From positions 1-64,000 of the forward strand of contig JAFUJQ010000037.1 in NCBI GenBank assembly GCA_017473705.1: a stretch of 64,000 nucleotides of DNA. The letters are read 5' to 3'. Positions 46,127 through 55,276 of the stretch are shown piece by piece (within the stretch, counting starts at the first letter, position 1; every line of letters begins with the position of its first letter). The DNA comes from Bacteroidales bacterium (GTDB lineage Bacteria; Bacteroidota; Bacteroidia; Bacteroidales; UBA932). The notes below the pieces were generated by a model. That model did no database searches. It saw only the letters and a list, made by a program, of their open reading frames with translations, and was not told where the DNA came from. Made by a program: the position numbers and the translations under genes.

Positions 46127-47170
46127 CTACATTGCCGTCAATGTAAACCCGTCAGAGCACCATGTCATGAACTCCCCCTCATTATCATATATGAGACATC
46201 CTTCCAAATCAGGACGCTGTGCGAGCAACGTCTTTGACTCTTCCAGTCCCACGACCATGCAATATGTGGCATAAGCATCGGCAATAATGGCATCGTCCGC
46301 CACTATGGTAGCGCTCAGAAGGCTGTGCGATACAGGATAGCCGGTCCTTGGATCTATTGTATGAGCATACTTCTTTCCGTCGCGTACATAGAACTTGCGA
46401 TAGTTGCCGGAAGTCACTATGCCGTGAGGGCCCGAGGGGGCCTTGAATATACCCTGGACCTGTACCCCAAGCTCGTTATTGCCGTCAACCGGACGGTCTA
46501 TGCCGACTGTCCATGGCTGACCGGAAGGATTGAGGCCGTCACAGAATATCTCACCGATATTCACCATCATGTCCTTGACGCCAATCGAATATAAATATTC
46601 AGCCACAAGATCGCAGCTGTATCCCTGTGCAATGGCATTGTAATTCAGCTTCGGAGGTTCATCCCCTTCAATCAGAAGACCGCTTCCAGCCAATGGCACA
46701 CCTGCTTCCATGGAAGCGCAAAGATGCTGCATTCCGGAAGAAGCCAGCACCTTCCGCACCTGATCGTCAGAGGGCATCTCACCGGACTTGAAGCCGAACC
46801 CCCACAGGTCGAACAGAGGAGCGGACGCCGCATCCACAATGCCTCGGGTTTCGTTGTATATATCATACGCCCTGACATACATATCCACGAACAACCGGTT
46901 CGGAACGATGGTATCACCCTGATTGAAAGCGCTCAGGAGAGAGTTTCTGTTATATCCGGACAGGGTGAAGTCTATCCGGTGGAGTATAGCTTCCACAGAG
47001 TCGCGGATCACTTCCGGTCTGACATCGACGCTGTCCAGATTGAGAGTAACTGAGTATACTCCCCCTTGGGCGTATCCCTCTATCTTTATATACTTGTCGC
47101 GGTCCTGAGAGCATGAGATCGCCGAGACCATGAGCGCGACTGCAAAAAACATTCTGATTTTATTTCCCAT
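46127..47170 (-). CDS. apbE: FAD:protein FMN transferase lipoprotein
   Basis: Attaches FMN to a threonine of exported or membrane flavoproteins such as Nqr/Rnf subunits (347 residues). Signal with lipobox-like ISC (about Cys20). Family motifs are FTLSGYNRNSLLSAFNQGD, DAASAPLFDLWGFG, KLNYNAIAQGYSCDLVAEYL, NIGEIF and YAHTIDPRTGYPV, with the metal-binding DAYATYCMVVG near the end. The start is the ATG at 47170: a TTG at 47200 lies inside the -7 box and was rejected. No flavoprotein target is encoded nearby. Confidence 0.92.
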   Translation of the reverse strand: MGNKIRMFFAVALMVSAISCSQDRDKYIKIEGYAQGGVYSVTLNLDSVDVRPEVIRDSVEAILHRIDFTLSGYNRNSLLSAFNQGDTIVPNRLFVDMYVRAYDIYNETRGIVDAASAPLFDLWGFGFKSGEMPSDDQVRKVLASSGMQHLCASMEAGVPLAGSGLLIEGDEPPKLNYNAIAQGYSCDLVAEYLYSIGVKDMMVNIGEIFCDGLNPSGQPWTVGIDRPVDGNNELGVQVQGIFKAPSGPHGIVTSGNYRKFYVRDGKKYAHTIDPRTGYPVSHSLLSATIVADDAIIADAYATYCMVVGLEESKTLLAQRPDLEGCLIYDNEGEFMTWCSDGFTLTAM

Positions 47171-47197
47171 ATCCTTCTGTAAGGCAAAGTATTTGTA

Positions 47198-47205
47198 CAA
47201 AGGTA
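47198..47205 (-). promoter_or_regulatory. -7 box of apbE
   Basis: TACCTTTG on the minus strand, a full TAnnTTTG match 27 bp before the ATG at 47170. Confidence 0.55.
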
Positions 47206-47267
47206 GCGGTTTTTCAAATTAATTCACGATATTTGCACGATTATACACCTAAAAACAACGATTGGAA

Positions 47268-48341
47268 ATGAGTTTTAGAAAACTGACCTCCATTGCATTC
47301 ATCATAGCGGCTGCTCTCTGCACGCTCTCCTGCAAGGAAGACGAGGATTCGACCGTACCGCCGTCACTCAAAGGAAGCCTGGCGTTCAACCTGCCGGAAT
47401 ACATTCAGCCTGAGACAGTAGTCAAGATGGTCCCTTCAGGAGTGACCCACCCGGACGGAGGAGAAATCGGATACTATTGGAAGGTGTCCCCTACAATGAA
47501 GAAGGCTGACACCACAAGATTTGAGAACGGACTGGACAAGAACGGCAATCCGTCAGACGGATCATTCACACATAAGTTCTCCGATACACTTCAGACATAC
47601 ACCGTACAGGGTTATGCATACGCCAAAGGGTATTCATACGTATCCAAGACCAGCTACACCACCGTCGTGAAGGGTGGAATAGACGGATCCATCACCAATC
47701 TCGTATTCAAGGGCCTGCCTGTCATCACAGCAGGATCTGTAAAATATCCTTATGTCACAATAGGTTCGACAGACTGGCTCTGCCGAAACATTTCCAATGC
47801 ATCTGCAGGAGCACCTTTTGACAACAGCAAGGCAATGGAAGACGTATTCGGAAGATACTATTCATATGAGGAGGCTCTTGAAGTCTGTCCGGAAGGATGG
47901 CAGCTGCCTACAGAGGCCGACTGGCTCGAGGCTGCAGCCGCAGCCGGAGCGGAAGGCGCCGAGGCATATGACACAATCGAAGGTGTAGCCGCAGCGCTCA
48001 TGGGCAACGGATACTTCAACGGAGACTTGATGTGGGAATACTGGCCGGAAGTAGGAGAAATCACCAATGCAACAGGACTGTCGTTCATCCCGACTGGATA
48101 TGCGACTCTCGGAGCCAAAGCCTCATCACCTCAGGAAGACGAGAACATCGACAACAGATATCCGCAGGCTCAGTTCCACGGATACAGCGAATACGCCGTA
48201 TTCTGGACAGCGGACCTCGTTGAAGAATCAGAGGGTATGGCATATTACAGATACCTCATCAGCGAGGTACCTGACCTTATGATAAGCATGGGAGACACAA
48301 AGACATTCGGAGCTGCAGTAAGATGCGTCCGCAAGAAATAG
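47268..48341 (+). CDS. FISUMP-domain lipoprotein
   Basis: A 357-residue lipoprotein (LSC then KEDEDS, a strongly acidic surface-export pattern). The C-terminal half (about 160-357) carries the 'Fibrobacter succinogenes major paralogous' domain: VTIGSTDWLCRNI, YYSYEEALEVCPEGWQLPTEADW, and a closing GAAVRCVRKK. The N-terminal half looks like beta-sandwich modules. The function of such proteins is unknown; they are abundant surface proteins of gut Bacteroidota. The ATG at 47268 is preferred over an in-frame TTG two codons upstream. A one-mismatch -7 box (GATATTTG, 47228-47235) precedes it. Confidence 0.82.
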   Translation: MSFRKLTSIAFIIAAALCTLSCKEDEDSTVPPSLKGSLAFNLPEYIQPETVVKMVPSGVTHPDGGEIGYYWKVSPTMKKADTTRFENGLDKNGNPSDGSFTHKFSDTLQTYTVQGYAYAKGYSYVSKTSYTTVVKGGIDGSITNLVFKGLPVITAGSVKYPYVTIGSTDWLCRNISNASAGAPFDNSKAMEDVFGRYYSYEEALEVCPEGWQLPTEADWLEAAAAAGAEGAEAYDTIEGVAAALMGNGYFNGDLMWEYWPEVGEITNATGLSFIPTGYATLGAKASSPQEDENIDNRYPQAQFHGYSEYAVFWTADLVEESEGMAYYRYLISEVPDLMISMGDTKTFGAAVRCVRKK

Positions 48342-48351
48342 TCTGAACAAT

Positions 48352-48960
48352 TCATCTCAGATCTGTCACTATCCAAGCCTCGTCGAAAGACATTGAAGGG
48401 CGGAAGAAGGTGACAGATTTTTTTTCTTCCACCGTCATCGATGTGACCTTGACATCCATCTTTCCTCCATCGGAAAGTGTTATGATGGCTGATACAATGG
48501 TACCATCCGGCTTGAGAACAAGCACAGCAGACCTGATCCCACAATCCTCTACGGCTTCAAGGGCATAGACTTCGACGCCGCCGTCCCGGGTCTTTCCTGT
48601 AACCTTGAAGTATTTGTCCAGATTCTGGAAAAAGGCCGCAGGATCATTCAGCATTTCATTACCGGAAGACTGAATATATACTTCCTTTATATTAGGATCG
48701 ACAGTCCACACTGTTTCTCCATCACTATAAGTAAGCGCAGCGCCATCCACTACATACGCCCTGCCCTGCACCTTGATATCAGCCTCAGCATTGAAACGGA
48801 TCTCTGACATATCAAAACCATAGGAGCAATTCAGGGATACGCATGAATGCGAAAGCGCAGAGCACAGCTTGTCCAAAGCTGTGCCCTGTGTATCCTGAGC
48901 CATGAGGCATGTCATCGAAATGGCAATGACCGTCATGACTGAAACAATCCTTCTATACAT
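48352..48960 (-). CDS. LolA-like outer-membrane lipoprotein carrier family protein
   Basis: A 202-residue periplasmic protein with a signal peptide (to about 21). The body (YGFDMSEIRFNAEADIKVQGRAYVVDGAALTYSDGETVWTVDPNIKEVYI, in short segments) fits the LolA-like half-barrel, which carries lipoproteins from the inner to the outer membrane. Its place directly after ftsK is the usual one in Bacteroidales. Ten bases from ftsK. Confidence 0.8.
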   Translation of the reverse strand: MYRRIVSVMTVIAISMTCLMAQDTQGTALDKLCSALSHSCVSLNCSYGFDMSEIRFNAEADIKVQGRAYVVDGAALTYSDGETVWTVDPNIKEVYIQSSGNEMLNDPAAFFQNLDKYFKVTGKTRDGGVEVYALEAVEDCGIRSAVLVLKPDGTIVSAIITLSDGGKMDVKVTSMTVEEKKSVTFFRPSMSFDEAWIVTDLR

Positions 48961-48969
48961 ATCTTTTCT

Positions 48970-51423
48970 TTATTGGTTAAGGAACGGCTCTATCACCTCT
49001 GCAAGTTCGTCGAGCGTAGCTACCAGCACCTGGCGCGGCTTCGATCCCTCCTGAGGGCCCACGATGCCTGCAGCCTCCAGCTGGTCCATCACTCTGCCTG
49101 CCCTTGCATATCCCATACCAAGCTTTCTCTGAAGATCCGAAGTCGATCCTTTCTGGGAGATGACAACAGTCCGTGCAGCCTCCTCGAACATCGAGTCGAT
49201 ATTCTGCATGTCAATGCTTCCGCCACCAGGCTCACCATCCTGAGATTCCGGAACAGGAAGGTAATATGGAGTGCTGTAGCACTGCTTATAACCGTCCTGA
49301 TCACCGATGAACCTGGTGATACCGTTGATTTCCGCCATGCTGACAAGGGCACACTGGATACGTTCGACCTTGACTCCGGCATAGTACAGCATATCTCCCT
49401 TACCGATCAGGTTCTCTGCACCGACAGCATCAAGAATGGTCCTTGAATCCACTCCTGAAAGCACACGGAATGCGATTCGTGTCGGGAAGTTGGCCTTGAT
49501 GAGACCTGTGATCACGTTCACTGAAGGACGCTGAGTCGCTATGATGACATGAATACCTGCCGCCCTACCCTTCTGAGCGAGACGGATGATGTATGCCTCT
49601 ATGTTCTTTGCAGACTTCCGGTCCTCAGGGCTTGAGCCTCCGGCCATGATCAGGTCGGCGTACTCATCGATCACGACAACGAGATATGGAAGGAACTGAT
49701 GGCCTTCGGTCGGAAGAAGATAACGGTCCTTATACTTCTCATTATAGAGCTTGAAGTCATTGACTCCGGCCTTTGCAAGAAGCTCATACCTCGCATCCAT
49801 CTCTATACATAGCGAATGAAGGACCTGTTCAGCCTGCTTGGCCTTCTTGACGATCGCATTCTTCTTTTCCTCTTCTTCATCCCCGGCCACAGGAAGGACT
49901 GCAAGATAATGCTTGAGGAGAGAGTTGTATGAAGTGAACTCCACTGCCTTAGGGTCTATGAACACGAACTTGAGCTCAGAAGGATGCTTTGCGTAAAGCA
50001 GAGACGAGATGATGACGTTCAATCCCACTGACTTACCCTGCTTTGTCGCACCAGCAACAAGAAGATGTGGAGCATCCGCCAGATCGAATGTCTTAACCTT
50101 CTGCGCAAGAGTAGAATATCCTATGGCAACCGGAAGCTCTGCCGGGCTGTTGCGGAAAGAATCGTCATTGAGCATTGACTTGAGAGGCACTATCGACGGC
50201 GTGCTGTTAGGGACTTCGATGCCCACACTGCCAGGAAGGGTCACGACTCTGACACCTCCTACTTCAAGAGCCATCGCGATCTCTCTGTGAACCTGTTCTA
50301 TCGACGCCACTCTCATACCCGGGGCAAGGACGATCTTATACAAGGTGACTGTCGGACCTACGACCGCCGTAACCTTCTCCACCTCGATCTTATAGTTCTT
50401 GAGAGTGTTACGGATAAGGAGATTGTTCTTGTCAAGCTCAGCCTGGCTTACCTCGTGTACGCCTTCTGTATAGTCTTTCAGAAGGTCAAGCGGCGGGAAG
50501 ACGAATCTCTCGAGTTCCTCCCTGTTGTCTATTCTCGGAAGGTCTTCAACGACTTCAGTGACGACATCTCCCCTTATCACCTCCAGTTCCTGGTCTTCAG
50601 GCTGAGGGTCCGGGACAGGAACAGGGACCGGGACTACATCATCCTCGACCGGAACCGTCTCCTCCTCCACGACCTCTGCCTGGTCATGAACATGGACTTC
50701 CTCAACATCGGCATCAGGGACTTCTTCCTGCTCAGGCTCCGGCTCTTCAACGATTTCCGGATCAGCCACTTCGTCCGGCTGTTCCTCAGGGCCGCTCTGC
50801 GTGACAGGCTTCCTTTCACCTGTGATGGCGAACCAGTGAGCAAATCTTCCGCTTGCGAAGAGCATCCAGACTATGGCAGCCGCAACAAGCAGAAAAACCG
50901 GCACTATCGGTCCGACAAGATTTGACATCCATGCCATGACCGCATGTCCGGCATCACCTCCCAGTCCGCCGTCAAGAAGCCTCGGCGACCCTATGAGAGA
51001 CAGGCCCAAAGACAGAATGAATGCACCGCTGACCGAGAGAAATGTCATCCTCATGAGCCCAATGCTCCTCTGCCAGAAGAAAAGCCTGTATGAAAAGACC
51101 GAAAACAGGAACACAAACACATAACTGGCAAGGCCGAACATGCTGCTGACCAGGAAACGTCCCCACAGATAGCCGAGCTTTCCGGCCATGTTATGAGCCT
51201 CCACAGACTTCTGCATCATATCCGGATTGGAGAACAGGCTCTTGTCAGGCTGCCATGTGAACATGTATGAGGTCATGGCCACAAAGGTGAACACCGTAAA
51301 CAAGAACACCAGGACTCCGGCACACTTGAGAAGTATCGATTTCAGTTCGGGGTCCATATCTGCAAAGAAAGAGAAGAACCTCTTCTCCTTCTGTTTAGCT
51401 GTCTTTATCTTTTTCCCTGCCAT
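48970..51423 (-). CDS. ftsK: DNA translocase FtsK/SpoIIIE
   Basis: Pumps chromosomal DNA through the division septum and aids dimer resolution (817 residues). About four membrane spans (30-195) are followed by an acidic, Pro/Val/Glu-rich linker (about 205-285). The motor then has Walker A GATKQGKS (458-465), FVFIDPKAVEFTSYN and the Walker B region VVVIDEYADLI; a C-terminal gamma winged helix follows (LQRKLGMGYARAGRVMDQLE). The start is the ATG at 51423; the longer frame overlaps the upstream DUF4290 gene. The linker is low in complexity and probably disordered. One base lies between the upstream stop and this start. Confidence 0.96.
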   Translation of the reverse strand: MAGKKIKTAKQKEKRFFSFFADMDPELKSILLKCAGVLVFLFTVFTFVAMTSYMFTWQPDKSLFSNPDMMQKSVEAHNMAGKLGYLWGRFLVSSMFGLASYVFVFLFSVFSYRLFFWQRSIGLMRMTFLSVSGAFILSLGLSLIGSPRLLDGGLGGDAGHAVMAWMSNLVGPIVPVFLLVAAAIVWMLFASGRFAHWFAITGERKPVTQSGPEEQPDEVADPEIVEEPEPEQEEVPDADVEEVHVHDQAEVVEEETVPVEDDVVPVPVPVPDPQPEDQELEVIRGDVVTEVVEDLPRIDNREELERFVFPPLDLLKDYTEGVHEVSQAELDKNNLLIRNTLKNYKIEVEKVTAVVGPTVTLYKIVLAPGMRVASIEQVHREIAMALEVGGVRVVTLPGSVGIEVPNSTPSIVPLKSMLNDDSFRNSPAELPVAIGYSTLAQKVKTFDLADAPHLLVAGATKQGKSVGLNVIISSLLYAKHPSELKFVFIDPKAVEFTSYNSLLKHYLAVLPVAGDEEEEKKNAIVKKAKQAEQVLHSLCIEMDARYELLAKAGVNDFKLYNEKYKDRYLLPTEGHQFLPYLVVVIDEYADLIMAGGSSPEDRKSAKNIEAYIIRLAQKGRAAGIHVIIATQRPSVNVITGLIKANFPTRIAFRVLSGVDSRTILDAVGAENLIGKGDMLYYAGVKVERIQCALVSMAEINGITRFIGDQDGYKQCYSTPYYLPVPESQDGEPGGGSIDMQNIDSMFEEAARTVVISQKGSTSDLQRKLGMGYARAGRVMDQLEAAGIVGPQEGSKPRQVLVATLDELAEVIEPFLNQ

Positions 51424-51424
51424 A

Positions 51425-52084
51425 TCACTTGTTATGCTTTCTCTTGTTCTGATTGCCTCGCTGCCACTGATTCTTGCCCTGCTTCTGTCCCTGCCTTGCA
51501 TATCCTGATCCGAGATCAGCCTTTGCAAGCTGCAGTCCCTCCGGGACCTTGATGCGATAGTCTGACATCCTCTCGATATCCTGGAATATTGTCTGGTCTG
51601 AAACCGTGTCCTTGTTCCATATCAGATACTGCTGTCTCATATATATAGCCAGCGAACGGATCATGGAGGTCTTGGACTCACCGTCCTCGACGCCAGCGAT
51701 GAAATCTATCATGTTCTCGATGTTACGGCCATAGTGGGCAGCCTTGACGGGCTTTCCCGGATATGGAATCGGAAGAGGCTTCTCATTCAGGCTTTCAGGT
51801 GCAGGAGCCGGATATGGAGAATCCACATCCAGGTCGAAACCTGAAATTATATGAAGATGATCCCATAGCTTCTGCTCATAATTATCCTGGAGATGGACGG
51901 CCGGGTTGATGATCTCCATGACCTTGATGACCGCCCTGGCCTGCTCGTTACGCTTCTCCCTGTCCTCGATGGTCTTGAGGTAGTCTACCATCTTCTGCAC
52001 ATTTCGTCCATATTCAGGGATGTAAAGAGTGACTCTCTCTGTATTATATAGAAGCTTGTAAGTATCTGTTCCTGTATTTTCCAT
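51425..52084 (-). CDS. DUF4290 domain protein
   Basis: A 219-residue cytoplasmic protein of the DUF4290 family, a Bacteroidota-specific family of unknown function. It has LYIPEYGRNVQKMVDYLKTI and the internal echo HYGRNIENMIDFIAGV, suggesting two similar helical units. The C-terminus (about 195-219) is rich in Gln, Lys, Arg and Asn and likely binds nucleic acid or is disordered. The ATG at 52084 was chosen; a GTG at 52093 would add three residues. Upstream of ftsK in one transcription unit. Confidence 0.85.
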   Translation of the reverse strand: MENTGTDTYKLLYNTERVTLYIPEYGRNVQKMVDYLKTIEDREKRNEQARAVIKVMEIINPAVHLQDNYEQKLWDHLHIISGFDLDVDSPYPAPAPESLNEKPLPIPYPGKPVKAAHYGRNIENMIDFIAGVEDGESKTSMIRSLAIYMRQQYLIWNKDTVSDQTIFQDIERMSDYRIKVPEGLQLAKADLGSGYARQGQKQGKNQWQRGNQNKRKHNK

Positions 52085-52113
52085 ACTATTCACACATGAT
52101 TTGTTGCAACTTG

Positions 52114-52121
52114 CAAATATA
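52114..52121 (-). promoter_or_regulatory. -7 box of the DUF4290-ftsK operon
   Basis: TATATTTG, followed by C, on the minus strand; a full TAnnTTTG match 29 bp before the ATG at 52084. Confidence 0.55.
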
Positions 52122-52132
52122 CAAAATAATCT

Positions 52133-55100
52133 TTAGAGAATCACATACTCTCCGGTGTGAACATACCATAAAACCGACGACACATCCTCATACCCCATGC
52201 GCCTCCATATATCAGCATATCTGGCAAGCTGTCTCTCATATGACTTGCGATGTTCGCCAGACTTATAGTCTATGACGACCACTTTATTGCCGTCGACGAC
52301 AACCCTGTCGGGCCTGAAAATGCTTCCGTCAACATCAATCAGACTGGTTTCATTCAGAACACGGGCCGAATCAGGGAACCATCCCCTTCCCGCTCCTTCT
52401 GCTATTCTGTCAGCCAGGAGCCTGCGTATTTCTTCCGCCTCTCCCGGAGTGACCTCTCCGCTTGCAAGCGAACGGTCAACAGCCTCATCAAGATCCTCCG
52501 GCACCACCACAGAAGACAAAATATCATGCAGGACAACGCCTCTGATCCTGTTGGAGGCAGAAATGCCGGCATCGCCATCAGCGGAAAAGAAATCAAGAGA
52601 GTCTGCCGAGAACTTCAAGCGTCCACGCTCCCTTACATCGGTTTCGTCCTCCCCTGCCTCCGGGTTCAGCGCGAAGGATGGATATGAGCCACCTTCGCCT
52701 GTCCGGAACGCCATGACATCCGACTTCTTCTCCTTCCGCAGAGATGTAAAATCCACCATCTCTCCCACATCAAACCGGACAAAGCCTTCTCCGCCCGACC
52801 TCCTGACATCCTTCACCTTTCCTGACGCGGCGACGAACCAGTACAGTATCTGTGAAAAATCCGTGAAAGCATATGGAACCTTGTCCCTGATGGCATCCTG
52901 GCATTTCTGAGCAGGAGTCTGGGCTATGACATGCATTCCGAGAGCCGCACGGGTCATAGCCACATATATGGTATTTATATTGTCCACCTGCTGCAGGAAT
53001 CTCTCGTCCTTATAATGCTCAGAGAACAAGGTAGACTCCGACGACTGCGACAGATACACATCGTATACTCCTTCCGCCACTCCCTCGAGCTGCGTTCCGG
53101 ACAAATCCGGCGAGCACCACCTGCTGTCAGCCTTGAACAAAGTGATATTTTCAGCAAAAGGTATTATCACATATGGGAAATCCAGTCCCTTTGACTTATG
53201 GATGGTCATCACTCTCACACTGTCACCCGACGACGGAGACGATATTGAAGGATCCTTGTCCTCCCAATATTTAAGGAATCCCCTGAGATTATTGCCGTAA
53301 TTCGCCACATACTCCTGCAGATGATCCATAAACGACTGAACATGAAGAATCTCGCCCTCGACCACTCCGTCGGCATCGGAAGCCTTGAGCTCCCTGATCA
53401 CCGACTCTGCCATGTCAATCAGCGAAGTATACCCATCAGGCACTTTTATGTCAAGAACTTCGGCAAGATAGCTGTTGACGGTATTTTCCGGATTATCCAC
53501 ATAGGAAAGCAAAGACACAAGACGACGGACCGTCACAGCGCTCTTCACATTCAGGGAATCATCCGTAACGACGGTAAAGCCGTTGTCTATCAAGTATCCC
53601 GCAACACTCTCTCCGGTCGCATTGCTCCTGACAAGAACAGCGATTTCTGACAAGCGCGCCCCGGCCGCAACGGCCTCCTGCACGCTTTCGAGCACTTTCT
53701 GGAGTTCCTCCTCCTTCGGACAGAAGGTGATGCTCACACTGCCGGCCGGCATGTCCAGCTTGGACACCTCCTGCTCCACATCGGAATAGATATGGGAAAT
53801 TCTTCCATCCTTCTCCCCGCCAAGACCATCCAGGACCTCAGCCGCAGCCTTGAAATATTCATTATTGAACGTGACTACGTTCTTGAGGCTCCTGTAATTG
53901 GTATCCAGCACCTCTGTCCCTGAATCCGGGAAGGTCGCAGGAACCTCATCAGCCAGAAGCTTCCAGTCAGATCCTCTCCATCTGTAGATGCTCTGCTTGA
54001 TGTCGCCGACAATAAGGCTCTCGTGGCCTTGAGAGTCGCTGTTCTTGAGAAGAGGGCTGAAATTGGTCCACTGCACAGAAGACGTATCCTGGAACTCGTC
54101 AAGAAGAAAATGGTCAAAACGGACACCTATCTTCTCATATATGAACGGTGCATCGGAATTGTCTATGATATCTCTAAGGATCACATTGGAATCGTCAATG
54201 CAGAGGACATTCTTCTCCTTCATCAACTCCTTGAAAGCATCAGAAAGCTCGCGCGCCACTCCAAGTCCATAAATCTGTCTGTCAAGAATCACGGCAGTCT
54301 GATATACCGGATATTCCTTTTCCCATAGATTACAGAACGCGAGCATCGGATCCATCAGAGCCGGATATACCTTGCCGAGAAGCGCCTTTGCCTTGGCGGC
54401 AGAAAACCACTTTTCACTATCAGGCGCCTTTTCCATAAAGGACGCTGTCGGAGGCTTGATTGCATCACGGTCATCCAGTCCCGCATACACTTCAAGAGCC
54501 TTCATGAATCCCCTGTTGCTGTCCTTTGCCTCCACCTTGGCAGCATTCAGCACAGCCACAGCAGCCGCTGCGTTTTCTTTGACCGCCTTCCTGAAATCAG
54601 CAATGATCTGCCTGCAGGCTTTGCGGATATTTCCAAGCACCTGAGGAGAATATGCTGCCGCCTCATCGATGCCCGCCTTGTCCAATTCCTCCTGCCTCTG
54701 GGCCGACTTCATACGGAGCGCCAGCTTCAGCAGATTTGCATCCGGGCTATATCGACCTCCCTGCTCGATCTGTTCCAGCACATTGTCCGTAAGCCAGGCA
54801 AGGAGACCTGTATCCGCTTCCGTGAGCGAGTCAAGCACACGGTCAACGCTCTCTGCAACAAGCGAATTCCTGTCAAGCTCGACCTGATAAGACGCGAACT
54901 GGCCGATCTCACGAGAAAACGCCTTCAGCGTCTGCTGGAAGAAACGGTCTATCGTGCTCACAGCAAAGGCGCTGTAATCATGCAGGATGTCTCTGAGCAC
55001 CCTTGACGCCTTGGCGCTTATTTCTGCGTCAGACGGAAGCAGAGAAGGCACAAAGTCGTCATGATAGTCCGACTGTGCCGGATCGGTGGCCAGGATATGC

Positions 55101-55273
55101 AACTCTTTCAATATCCTGCTCTTCATCTCCTCCGTCGCCTTGTTGGTAAAAGTCACAGCCAGTATATGCCTGTATGCATATCTGTCATCATTCTGGAGAA
55201 GCAGCCTTATGTATGTCTTGGCGAGGTTATAGGTCTTGCCCGAACCCGCCGATGCCTTCATTATTCTGATCAT
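52133..55273 (-). CDS. AddA/RecB-like UvrD-family helicase-nuclease
   Basis: A 1046-residue SF1A helicase with a C-terminal nuclease domain, the partner of the adjoining AddB-like protein in double-strand break resection. Walker A is ASAGSGKTYNL (about 7-17). Further helicase motifs are AVTFTNKATEEMKSRI, LLDEFQDTSSVQW, VGDIKQSIYRWRGSD, LDTNYRSLKNVV, VMTIHKSKGLDFPYV and YVAMTRA. The C-terminal PD-(D/E)xK nuclease motif is visible in RPDRVVV and VVVIDYKSGEH (about 1005-1020). Start ATG at 55273, three bases after the AddB-like stop. Confidence 0.92.
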   Translation of the reverse strand: MIRIMKASAGSGKTYNLAKTYIRLLLQNDDRYAYRHILAVTFTNKATEEMKSRILKELHILATDPAQSDYHDDFVPSLLPSDAEISAKASRVLRDILHDYSAFAVSTIDRFFQQTLKAFSREIGQFASYQVELDRNSLVAESVDRVLDSLTEADTGLLAWLTDNVLEQIEQGGRYSPDANLLKLALRMKSAQRQEELDKAGIDEAAAYSPQVLGNIRKACRQIIADFRKAVKENAAAAVAVLNAAKVEAKDSNRGFMKALEVYAGLDDRDAIKPPTASFMEKAPDSEKWFSAAKAKALLGKVYPALMDPMLAFCNLWEKEYPVYQTAVILDRQIYGLGVARELSDAFKELMKEKNVLCIDDSNVILRDIIDNSDAPFIYEKIGVRFDHFLLDEFQDTSSVQWTNFSPLLKNSDSQGHESLIVGDIKQSIYRWRGSDWKLLADEVPATFPDSGTEVLDTNYRSLKNVVTFNNEYFKAAAEVLDGLGGEKDGRISHIYSDVEQEVSKLDMPAGSVSITFCPKEEELQKVLESVQEAVAAGARLSEIAVLVRSNATGESVAGYLIDNGFTVVTDDSLNVKSAVTVRRLVSLLSYVDNPENTVNSYLAEVLDIKVPDGYTSLIDMAESVIRELKASDADGVVEGEILHVQSFMDHLQEYVANYGNNLRGFLKYWEDKDPSISSPSSGDSVRVMTIHKSKGLDFPYVIIPFAENITLFKADSRWCSPDLSGTQLEGVAEGVYDVYLSQSSESTLFSEHYKDERFLQQVDNINTIYVAMTRAALGMHVIAQTPAQKCQDAIRDKVPYAFTDFSQILYWFVAASGKVKDVRRSGGEGFVRFDVGEMVDFTSLRKEKKSDVMAFRTGEGGSYPSFALNPEAGEDETDVRERGRLKFSADSLDFFSADGDAGISASNRIRGVVLHDILSSVVVPEDLDEAVDRSLASGEVTPGEAEEIRRLLADRIAEGAGRGWFPDSARVLNETSLIDVDGSIFRPDRVVVDGNKVVVIDYKSGEHRKSYERQLARYADIWRRMGYEDVSSVLWYVHTGEYVIL

Positions 55274-55276
55274 ATC

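Noticed and set aside
47171-47200. TTG start that would lengthen ApbE by 10 residues
   Set aside because: It is inside the -7 box and would bury the lipoprotein signal; the ATG at 47170 fits.
50750-50900. Possible frameshift in the ftsK linker
   Set aside because: The low-complexity acidic linker stays in one frame from the membrane domain to the motor; no break.
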